Below are positions 1-5,574 of a stretch of 10,275 nt of DNA, piece after piece (position 1 is the first letter of the stretch; each line of letters begins with the position of its first letter). Under the pieces are notes generated by a model that was not told the DNA's origin, ran no database searches, and saw only the letters and a list, made by a program, of their open reading frames with translations. The position numbers and the translations under genes were made by a program. The DNA is from JACQID01 sp035289125 (GTDB taxonomy: Archaea > Aenigmatarchaeota > Aenigmatarchaeia > GW2011-AR5). The DNA is taken from the NCBI GenBank assembly GCA_035289125.1, contig DATDXW010000055.1, forward strand, positions 1-10,275, written 5' to 3'.

Positions 1-136
1 GATTGTTCTTGAGAAGCTGATGCCTACGCAGGCTATGCTGTTAGAAAGCAACGAAAAAGACAACTCCCGCGATGCTAAAGCAGTGAGGTCTTGCATAGCA
101 GGCAAACCGAAAATATGAAAAATGGAGGTTGGGAGT
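1..136. other. Upstream non-coding or gene-end region
   Basis: No convincing gene is visible. One plus-strand frame is open from the left edge to a TGA at 116-118 (38 codons) and could be the tail of an upstream gene, but its composition is not persuasive. Short inverted repeats (GCCT/AGGC at 22-33; GCTATGC at 32-38 against GCATAGC at 93-99) are too weak to call. I see no clear TATA box for the cluster that starts at 137. Confidence 0.3.
124..128 (+). promoter_or_regulatory. Ribosome binding site GGAGG
   Basis: GGAGG complements the 3' end of archaeal 16S rRNA and lies 8 nt before the ATG at 137. It decides the start of the small gene: an earlier in-frame ATG at 122 overlaps this motif and would have no ribosome binding site of its own. 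Confidence 0.6.
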
Positions 137-340
137 ATGGGACACGGTGGGCAAGTAAGTGAAGGTTGGTATGCAGACTGGGGACCGGTAATGGTAGGCG
201 ATGTTACAGAGAACCAAAAGGAAAAGGGAAGGATAGCCTATAGGACTTCCGTAATAGAGCAATATAGCAAGAGAGTGAGGAGAGACTTTGAGAAGATAGG
301 ATTTGAGGAGTTTATGAAAAAGTATCCGCTGGAGAGATAG
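137..340 (+). CDS. Small hypothetical protein upstream of hisD
   Basis: I do not recognise this 67-residue protein. The N-terminal third is rich in Gly and Trp (it starts MGHGGQVSEGWYADWG). The rest is charged and probably helical, with a basic stretch (KRVRRDFEKIG) and a C-terminus ending KKYPLER. There are no cysteines and no signal peptide or membrane segment. The start at 137 is chosen because GGAGG lies 8 nt upstream; a start at 122 would add five residues. The stop is only 2 nt before the hisD start, so the two are probably co-transcribed and perhaps translationally coupled. The well-placed ribosome site and tight spacing support a real gene; no function can be inferred beyond association with the hisD-hisS cluster. 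Confidence 0.65.
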   Translation: MGHGGQVSEGWYADWGPVMVGDVTENQKEKGRIAYRTSVIEQYSKRVRRDFEKIGFEEFMKKYPLER

Positions 341-342
341 GC

Positions 343-1578
343 ATGGCAACAGATAACGCAGGTTCAATACAGAGTCCGGAAGAAGTGGCAAAAGCGGTGA
401 TAGAGTCAGTAAAACAGAGAGGCGATGAAGCGTTGCGCGAATTCACAAGGAAATACGACAATGCAGACATAAACAGTTTCCTCGTTTCAGAGGAGGAAAT
501 AAAACGCGCGCGCAAGGCGGTGCCGGAAGAAGTTATGGAAGTCATGGCGGCGGCAAAGAAAAACGTAGAGAAATTTGCACGGCGGCAAATGACGCAATAC
601 GAGAACTTCGAGATAGAAACGATGGAGGGCGTTTTTGCCGGGCAGCGGATAGTTCCTATGGAACGGGTTGGCTGTTATGTGCCGGGCGGAAATTATCCGT
701 TGCCGTCCACCGTTTTAATGACGGTCATACCTGCGAAAGTGGCGGGCGTGAAAGAAATAGTCGTTTGCTCCCCACCGAAAGACAACAATTCCATAAATCC
801 CGTTACTATCACAGCAGCGGATATCTGCGGAGCGGACAAAATATACAAAGTGGGCGGGCCTGCTGCGATAGCCGCGATGGCGCTCGGCACGAAAAGCGTG
901 CCGAAGGTGGACAAGATAGTCGGTCCTGGCAACGCATACGTTACTGCCGCAAAGAAGCTTCTCTATGGCGACGTGGGCATAGACCTTTTGGCAGGGCCTA
1001 CGGAGATTTTGGTGATAGCCGACGATTCGGCAGACCCGGTGCTTGTAGCAGCCGACCTTCTATCGGAAAGCGAGCACGACGAAAGGGCTTCGTGCACTCT
1101 CATTACGGATTCGGCGTTGCTGAAGTCTGAAGTGGAACAAGAAATGGAACGGCAATTGGCAAATCTGAAAACAAAAGAGATAATATCAAAGGCACTGAGA
1201 AACAAAAGAGTTTTTCTCGTGGCGAACATAGAGGAAGCGATAGAAAAAGCGAACGAGATAGCTCCGGAGCACGTTGAGTTGCAGGTGAGGAACGCCGACA
1301 CGCTTGCGTCGTTGCTAAGAAATTACGGTTCGCTGTTCATAGGCAAGTATGCGCCCAGCGTGCTCGGCGATTATTGCATAGGCACGAATCACGTCCTGCC
1401 GACCGGTGGCTCGGCGCGGTTCTCGTCGGGGTTGTCGGTAAAGGATTTTATTAACATCAGGACATATCAATATGTGAAGAAAGACGGCTACGCGCGCATA
1501 GCGGACATCGCTATAAAATTAGCCGGCATTGAAAAGCTGGATGCGCACAAAAAATCGGCTGAAGCGAGAATGAAGTGA
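343..1578 (+). CDS. hisD: Histidinol dehydrogenase
   Basis: Cytosolic enzyme for the last two steps of histidine synthesis: NAD+-dependent, zinc-dependent oxidation of L-histidinol through histidinal to L-histidine. The 411 residues include the GCYVPGGNYPLPST stretch (110-123), KIVGPGNAYVTAAK (191-204), and the family signature from IDLLAGPTE (213-221) to SEH (243-245). Key residues align with E. coli HisD at a constant offset of 17: His245 (His262), Glu309-His310 (Glu326-His327) in APEHVEL, Asp343 (Asp360) in GDY, His350 (His367) in NHVLPTGG, and His402 (His419) near the C-terminus. One difference stands out: the zinc ligand Gln259 of E. coli is Glu242 here. The N-terminus is about 17 residues shorter than in E. 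coli. It sits 2 nt after the small upstream gene and 4 nt before hisS. No other his gene is in the window. Confidence 0.97.
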   Translation: MATDNAGSIQSPEEVAKAVIESVKQRGDEALREFTRKYDNADINSFLVSEEEIKRARKAVPEEVMEVMAAAKKNVEKFARRQMTQYENFEIETMEGVFAGQRIVPMERVGCYVPGGNYPLPSTVLMTVIPAKVAGVKEIVVCSPPKDNNSINPVTITAADICGADKIYKVGGPAAIAAMALGTKSVPKVDKIVGPGNAYVTAAKKLLYGDVGIDLLAGPTEILVIADDSADPVLVAADLLSESEHDERASCTLITDSALLKSEVEQEMERQLANLKTKEIISKALRNKRVFLVANIEEAIEKANEIAPEHVELQVRNADTLASLLRNYGSLFIGKYAPSVLGDYCIGTNHVLPTGGSARFSSGLSVKDFINIRTYQYVKKDGYARIADIAIKLAGIEKLDAHKKSAEARMK

Positions 1579-1582
1579 TAAC

Positions 1583-2797
1583 ATGGAATTCAATCCGCCG
1601 AAAGGCACACGGGACTTTTTGCCGGAAGAAATGGCAAAGAGAAGAGCAGTCTTTGATACATGCCGCGCTGTCTTCGAGAAGTACGGCTTCGGAGAGGTGG
1701 AGACGCCGGCTTTTGAAAGCCTTGAGCTTCTAACCGCCAAAGGCTCGCTCGGTGACGAAGCCGTGAAGGACATTTACCGCTTTGAAGACAAGTCCCAGAG
1801 AAAACTGGGATTGCGATACGACCTGACCGTGCCGATGGTGCGCCTGTTCATGTCCCAGAAGTTTTCGCGCCCCGTCAAATGGTATTCCATGGGCAAAGTC
1901 TGGCGATACGAGGAAATCACGAAGGGAAGATGGCGCGAGTTTTCGCAATGCGACGTCGAGATAATAGGCTCGCCGCAGCCTGCGGCAGACGCTGAAGTCT
2001 TAGCAGTGGCGATAGAGTGCCTGCTTTCGTTGGGTATAAAGGACATCGAAGTCCGCATAAACAGCCGGAAGATAATGGATGCGATGGCTGAGAAAATAGG
2101 AATAACGAGGCGCGACGAAGTATTCCGCGCGCTGGACAAGCTGGAGAAACGGGGAGAGAAGGAAGTGCGAAAAGAATTGTCGGCTTTCTGCTTGCCCGAT
2201 CAAATAGATAAGGTACTTGTGTTTGTCAAGTCTTCCGCGAAGCAGGCAGAGCTTGAGCAGATAGTCTCGTTGCTTCCCGGCGAGTATAGAAAATACGTAA
2301 AGCCCGATTTATCGATAGCGCGCGGCCTTGATTATTATACGGGCTTTGTTTTTGAAACGTTCGTCAAAAGTTTTGAGAATCTCGGCTCCGTGGTTTCTGG
2401 CGGGCGCTACGACAAGCTGATAGAAAAATATGGCGGCGAATCCGTGCCCGCGACGGGTTTCGGTCTCGGTTCCGACAGGCTCGCGGAAATAGTGAACGTT
2501 CAGGGTGCGCAGAATCCGTCAGTGTTCATAGCCAACGTGGATGCCCCCGAGAAAGCGCGGGAGCTTTGCTATGCTCTTCGCTCTTTGGGTATCGCTTCTG
2601 AAACAGACTTAATGGGCCGCTCAATATCAAAACAGTTTGATTATGCCGGCAAGAAAAGCGTTTCTTACGTCGTCGTAATCGGCGAAAAAGAAGTGAAGTC
2701 CGGCAAGGCGATGCTCCGCGACATGACGAGTGGCAAGGAGAAACCTGTTGCTCTTGATGCGCTGGCAATTCGTGCAGCACTGAGAGAACGACGATAA
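1583..2797 (+). CDS. hisS: Histidyl-tRNA synthetase
   Basis: Class II aminoacyl-tRNA synthetase that charges tRNA-His with histidine using ATP. The 404 residues show KGTRDFLPEE (7-16) and motif 1 around EKYGFGEVETPAFE (32-45), RYDLTVPMVR (78-87), motif 2 RYEEITKGRWREFSQCDVEI (108-127), the histidine-specific ARGLDYYTGFVFE (246-258) with the Arg that contacts substrate, and motif 3 GGRYDKL to GFGLGSDRL (273-300). A C-terminal domain (about 312-400) fits the anticodon-binding fold, arguing for a true synthetase and not the HisZ regulatory subunit, which lacks that domain. It is slightly shorter than E. coli HisRS (424). It follows hisD by 4 nt, so histidine production and charging appear to be co-expressed. 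Confidence 0.97.
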   Translation: MEFNPPKGTRDFLPEEMAKRRAVFDTCRAVFEKYGFGEVETPAFESLELLTAKGSLGDEAVKDIYRFEDKSQRKLGLRYDLTVPMVRLFMSQKFSRPVKWYSMGKVWRYEEITKGRWREFSQCDVEIIGSPQPAADAEVLAVAIECLLSLGIKDIEVRINSRKIMDAMAEKIGITRRDEVFRALDKLEKRGEKEVRKELSAFCLPDQIDKVLVFVKSSAKQAELEQIVSLLPGEYRKYVKPDLSIARGLDYYTGFVFETFVKSFENLGSVVSGGRYDKLIEKYGGESVPATGFGLGSDRLAEIVNVQGAQNPSVFIANVDAPEKARELCYALRSLGIASETDLMGRSISKQFDYAGKKSVSYVVVIGEKEVKSGKAMLRDMTSGKEKPVALDALAIRAALRERR

Positions 2798-2808
2798 TAT
2801 GGCATCGA

Positions 2809-2829
2809 CTCGTGAGCGAAGCGAACGAG
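2809..2829 (+). repeat. Short hairpin after hisS
   Basis: CTCGT (2809-2813) and ACGAG (2825-2829) form a 5-bp inverted repeat around an 11-nt loop beginning GAGCGAAG. It lies 11 nt after the hisS stop, before a short T-containing stretch, and could help end transcription or be a dispersed short palindrome. The string TGAGCGAAGC recurs at the tip of the hairpin at 5350-5367. Confidence 0.35.
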
Positions 2830-2860
2830 GGGGTAATCTTTAAATCCGCTGCGTTCTAAT

Positions 2861-2868
2861 TATAATAA
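2861..2868 (+). promoter_or_regulatory. Probable TATA box for the PIN-ATPase gene
   Basis: TATAATAA lies 25-32 nt before the ATG at 2893, placing the expected transcription start at about 2890, next to that codon. A second AT-rich site, CTTTAAAT around 2839-2846, is an alternative that would give a longer leader. Confidence 0.5.
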
Positions 2869-2892
2869 GGCTCTTACTTCTTAGACAATAGG

Positions 2893-4770
2893 ATGAAGAA
2901 CACAATAAAAAGAAAAGGTGATACAATGAAAAACAATAGAATTAGCGATACGACGAAGAACGAAACGGCAAAGAACAATAAACCGAGCAAGATAGTGCCC
3001 GATACAAGTGTCATTATTTCCGGCGTGCTTTCTGCATTGATAAGCAAAGGGGAACTGAAAGACGCAGAAGTGATAATACCCGAGTTCGTCCTGGAAGAGT
3101 TGCGCTCGCAGGCGTCGCGCGGCCGCGAAATCGGCTTTAAGGGATTAGAAGAGCTCAAGCAGATACGTCTTCTTGAAAAAGAAAAAAGGCTCACCGTTAT
3201 CCGGACGGGCAGAAGGCAAACGATGGAAGAAATTCAGTTGGCGAAGTATGGACGGATAGACGCGCTGATACTGGACGTCGCGCGGGAAGAGAAAGCGACA
3301 ATTTACACGTCAGATCTCGTTCAGTACACAGTAGCTCAAGCCGAGAACATAGATTCGCGGTATTTCCCGCCTTATCAGAAAAAGGAAACAATGATAACAG
3401 GGATGATGACCGACGATACCATGAGTCTCCATCTCAAGGAGGGGTGTGCGCCAAGGGCAAAGCGCGGTCGTCCAGACAGCTTTGAACTGGTGAAAATTTC
3501 CGAGGAAGAATTGTCAGCAACGCAAATGGAAGTCATGATAAAAGAGATAATGGATGCCTGCCGTTACGAGGACGGTTTTCTGGAAGAAGACAGCCACTCG
3601 GCTACCGTTGTTCAACTGGGCAACATGCGCATAGCCATAGCGCGCCCGCCTTTCTCGGACGGGATAGAAATTTCCGTAATCCGCCCCATAACCAAGCTTA
3701 CGCTTGACGATTACAAGCTTTCAGCGAAACTCAAAAAGCGGCTGGAAGAAAAAGCCGAGGGAATAATCATATCCGGCCCGCCGGGCTCGGGAAAAAGCAC
3801 TTTTGCCGCGTCGCTGGCGGAGTTCTACGAAAAGAAAGGCAAGATAGTCAAAACCATGGAGTCACCGCGGGACATGCAGGTAATCCCGTCAATAACGCAA
3901 TATACAAAGTTAAAGGGCAGCTTTGAGAACACGGCAGACATGCTTCTGTTGGTCCGGCCGGACTACACGGTCTTTGACGAAGTGAGAAAGACGTCCGATT
4001 TCAAAGTCTTCTCGGATATGCGGCTGGCAGGCATAGGTATGATAGGCGTCGTTCATGCAACAGACCCCATCAGTTCTGTGCAGCGCTTTATCGGGCGCAT
4101 AGAAATGGGCATGATACCACACATAGCGGACACGATAATATACATCAAAGCAGGCAGGGTGGAAAAAATATATACGCTTTCGCTCACAGTGAGGACGCCC
4201 ACGGGCATGACAGAAGCGGATTTAGCACGGCCGGTGGTTGACGTCCGAGACTTTGAAAGCGGCGCGCTTGAATACGAGATATACAGCTACGGCGAGGAGA
4301 ACGTGATAATCCCGATAAAGAGCGAGCCGTTGTCGCCGTTGCGCGACCTGGCGAAGAAGCAGATACTGGCGACGCTACGCAAATACGACAAGGACGCAGA
4401 CATCGAGTTTGTGTCGGATAGCAGCATAATCGCCTACATGGACAACGATATCATAGCCAAGGTCATAGGCAAGGAAGGCAAAAACGTAAAGGAGCTGGAG
4501 GAAGCGCTCGGCATTCACATAGAAGTCTCCCCGAAAGTGGAGACAACGGGCAAGGAAGCCCGCTTCGTTTACGACGAAACGGGTGGCTATATACTTCTTA
4601 ATTTCAGCGAGCGCCTGCACGGGCGCGTCGCTAATTTCTACGTCAATGGCGAATACCTGCTTTCCGCCACCATCGGCAAGGGCGGCTCTGTCCGGATTTC
4701 CAAGGGTAGCGACACTGGGAAAGAGTTGCTCAAGGCTCTCATGAACGGCAAGGTCGCCGCTTTCGTATAG
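2893..4770 (+). CDS. PIN domain-ATPase-KH protein (PINA/COG1855 type)
   Basis: Domain order matches the archaeal PilT-family ATPase COG1855, whose studied member, Sulfolobus PINA, binds the Holliday junction resolvase Hjc and promotes branch migration. A Lys/Asn-rich leader (1-33) precedes a PIN nuclease domain (about 34-158) with Asp37, Glu68/69, Asp123 and Asp141 as likely metal-binding acids. The ATPase domain has Walker A GPPGSGKST (295-303), Walker B ending FDE (361-363) and GVVHATDP (385-392). A KH domain follows, with IGKEGKN (525-531), and a second GxxG-like stretch, TIGKGGS (593-599), lies near the C-terminus. There is no membrane segment, so it is cytosolic. The start is uncertain: ATG 2893 fits a near-leaderless transcript, while ATG 2926 has GGTGAT at 2917-2922 and would give 614 residues. 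The domain calls are firm; the role in recombination is by family. Confidence 0.92.
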   Translation: MKNTIKRKGDTMKNNRISDTTKNETAKNNKPSKIVPDTSVIISGVLSALISKGELKDAEVIIPEFVLEELRSQASRGREIGFKGLEELKQIRLLEKEKRLTVIRTGRRQTMEEIQLAKYGRIDALILDVAREEKATIYTSDLVQYTVAQAENIDSRYFPPYQKKETMITGMMTDDTMSLHLKEGCAPRAKRGRPDSFELVKISEEELSATQMEVMIKEIMDACRYEDGFLEEDSHSATVVQLGNMRIAIARPPFSDGIEISVIRPITKLTLDDYKLSAKLKKRLEEKAEGIIISGPPGSGKSTFAASLAEFYEKKGKIVKTMESPRDMQVIPSITQYTKLKGSFENTADMLLLVRPDYTVFDEVRKTSDFKVFSDMRLAGIGMIGVVHATDPISSVQRFIGRIEMGMIPHIADTIIYIKAGRVEKIYTLSLTVRTPTGMTEADLARPVVDVRDFESGALEYEIYSYGEENVIIPIKSEPLSPLRDLAKKQILATLRKYDKDADIEFVSDSSIIAYMDNDIIAKVIGKEGKNVKELEEALGIHIEVSPKVETTGKEARFVYDETGGYILLNFSERLHGRVANFYVNGEYLLSATIGKGGSVRISKGSDTGKELLKALMNGKVAAFV

Positions 4771-4772
4771 AC

Positions 4773-4780
4773 TTTAAATA
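4773..4780 (+). promoter_or_regulatory. TATA box, leaderless promoter
   Basis: TTTAAATA is a near-consensus archaeal TATA element 22-29 nt upstream of the ATG at 4802, so the transcript should begin at or next to the start codon. Confidence 0.75.
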
Positions 4781-4801
4781 ATTACCTGTTTCATTCAGAA
4801 T

Positions 4802-5140
4802 ATGAGATTTAAACTGCCGTGGATGAACAATACAATCGTGAAAGACACTCTGGATTACGTAAGTGACTTGCCCGATAATGACGCGATTAGCAAGGCGAGA
4901 AGAACGGGCGCGAGTGAAAGGGGTATCACATTAGCCATAATAAGAGGTTTGGCATACCGGCAAGGACGTATAGACGCGCAGTTGAGTTATGGCACAGGCA
5001 CGAACCCTTTAGATATGAGACGCAGATTGGCTACGTACGACACTCTGCTTAAGACTGTAATGGGCAGAGGAGTAGACGCATACCTTAAAGAACTGAAAGC
5101 AGACACGTTCTTTTCGGTTTTACCCGTAAATTGGGAGTAG
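4802..5140 (+). CDS. Hypothetical basic protein with duplicated 3' end
   Basis: A 112-residue protein I do not recognise. It is soluble, basic and probably mostly helical, with Arg-rich stretches (SKARRTGASERG at 30-41; DMRRRLATYD at 71-80), no cysteines, and no signal peptide or membrane helix. The start at 4802 fits the TATA box 22-29 nt upstream; no ribosome binding site is seen. The 3' end is unusual: 27 bp at 5069-5095 (encoding GVDAYLKEL, residues 90-98) recur exactly at 5134-5160. The 65-bp offset is not a multiple of three, so the second copy is read out of frame and supplies the TAG stop. Without the 65 bp, the frame would continue to a TGA at 5215-5217, giving a 116-residue protein with a different tail. 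The present C-terminus may therefore be altered. Confidence 0.65.
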   Translation: MRFKLPWMNNTIVKDTLDYVSDLPDNDAISKARRTGASERGITLAIIRGLAYRQGRIDAQLSYGTGTNPLDMRRRLATYDTLLKTVMGRGVDAYLKELKADTFFSVLPVNWE

Positions 5141-5160
5141 ACGCATACCTTAAAGAACTG
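5069..5160 (+). repeat. Direct repeat, 27 bp, offset 65 bp
   Basis: The 27 bp at 5069-5095 are identical to 5134-5160; both begin GGAGTAGACGCA and end AAAGAACTG. The copies are separated by 38 bp. The first is inside the coding frame; the second starts before the stop codon and continues past it. Such an exact repeat is not expected by chance in 10 kb, so it reflects a recent tandem duplication or a slippage product. Confidence 0.9.
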
Positions 5161-5323
5161 GAAACACGGCTTTCCTCGTTCGTTTGCCGAACCGGCAATA
5201 ATTCAAATGTTATGTGAAATACAGCATTGCTTTCCCGCTTCTGTCATTTTGTCGGGCTTTTCATAACCCGCAAACCGAAAATCACCGAAGTGATTGAACA
5301 TTAAGCTTGGAATTTCAATGTGC
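5141..5323. other. Intergenic stretch without a gene
   Basis: No supported coding region. It holds the second copy of the 27-bp repeat, the hairpin at 5184-5198, and a small AATCAC/GTGATT hairpin with a CGAA loop (5280-5295). An out-of-frame continuation of the upstream gene stays open to the TGA at 5215-5217 and may be its former 3' end. Confidence 0.5.
5184..5198 (+). repeat. Perfect 6-bp hairpin in intergenic region
   Basis: TTGCCG (5184-5189) and CGGCAA (5193-5198) pair perfectly around a 3-nt AAC loop. It lies 44 nt after the stop of the upstream gene and is not followed by a T-run. It could mark the end of that transcript, or be incidental. Confidence 0.4.
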
Positions 5324-5404
5324 AAATCCACTGCGAAGAAGACCGACGCACGGCTGAGCGAAGCCGTCATACAGCATATGCGTCAATTCCATTGCAGTGG
5401 ATTT
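5324..5404 (+). repeat. Three-tier foldback upstream of tRNA-Arg
   Basis: AAATCCACTGC (5324-5334) is the exact reverse complement of GCAGTGGATTT (5394-5404), extendable by a G-U and an A-U pair. Inside, GACGCA (5345-5350) pairs with TGCGTC (5379-5384). Inside that, CGGCT (5351-5355) pairs with AGCCG (5362-5366) around a GAGCGA loop. An 8/7-nt internal loop separates the first two stems, and about 12 nt bulge on the 3' side of the apical stem. The 3' arm runs into the probable TATA box of the tRNA gene. It could be a small structured RNA, or a DNA inverted repeat acting on the tRNA promoter. No recognised RNA family fits. Confidence 0.6.
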
Positions 5405-5409
5405 TTAAG
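5402..5409 (+). promoter_or_regulatory. Probable TATA box for tRNA-Arg
   Basis: TTTTTAAG lies 29-36 nt before the first tRNA base, giving a transcript that starts a few bases upstream of the mature 5' end. A second TTTAAG at 5417-5422 is too close to be the box. Confidence 0.45.
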
Positions 5410-5437
5410 TCTTTCTTTAAGTGTAATCAAAGTAGTT

Positions 5438-5512
5438 GCCCGCGTAGCTCAGCTTGGATAGAGCATCTCCGTCCTAAGGAGAGGGCCGCGCGTTCGAATC
5501 GCGTCGCGGGCG
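5438..5512 (+). tRNA. tRNA-Arg (anticodon CCU)
   Basis: A full 75-nt cloverleaf, without intron or encoded CCA. The acceptor stem GCCCGCG (5438-5444) pairs with CGCGGGC (5505-5511), with discriminator G5512. The D stem is GCTC/GAGC; the anticodon stem TCTCC/GGAGA encloses loop GTCCTAA, giving anticodon CCU at 34-36, which reads AGG. The T stem GCGCG/CGCGT carries loop TTCGAAT, with one G-U closing pair. A37 suits an A-starting codon. G at position 32, where a pyrimidine is usual, is the only oddity. AGG codons occur in the neighbouring genes. A T-rich run follows immediately. Confidence 0.97.
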
Positions 5513-5513
5513 C

Positions 5514-5520
5514 TTTTCTT
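5514..5520 (+). terminator. T-rich terminator of tRNA gene
   Basis: TTTTCTT begins 2 nt after the tRNA 3' end and fits the oligo-T termination used by archaeal RNA polymerase. Confidence 0.5.
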
Positions 5521-5523
5521 CAA

Positions 5524-5532
5524 GTATAAATA
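5524..5532 (+). promoter_or_regulatory. TATA box of the surface-protein operon
   Basis: GTATAAATA is a strong archaeal TATA element. Transcription should begin near 5555, giving a leader of about 20 nt with the purine-rich GCGCGGGGCAAGGG before the start codon. It is the only promoter visible for the three genes through 8844. Confidence 0.7.
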
Positions 5533-5574
5533 TTTCCTAAGCAATTTGTATTATTATTTGCGCGGGGCAAGGGC

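Noticed and set aside
1583..2797. HisZ (regulatory subunit of short HisG) instead of HisS
   Set aside because: The C-terminal anticodon-binding domain and all class II and histidine-specific motifs are present.
102..5282. 13-bp string GCAAACCGAAAAT at 102-114 and again at 5270-5282
   Set aside because: A single exact 13-mer match is near chance level in 10 kb, and the flanks differ.
5290..5360. Possible C/D box or H/ACA guide RNA
   Set aside because: GTGATTG and CTGA are poor or ill-spaced boxes, and no ACA follows the foldback at the required distance.
5438..5512. tRNA as an integration site for a mobile element
   Set aside because: No copy of the tRNA 3' end, integrase or element boundary is seen in the window.
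5320..5529. Open frame of 69 codons across the foldback and tRNA gene
   Set aside because: It is entirely occupied by the nested hairpin and the tRNA-Arg, and has no promoter or ribosome site of its own.
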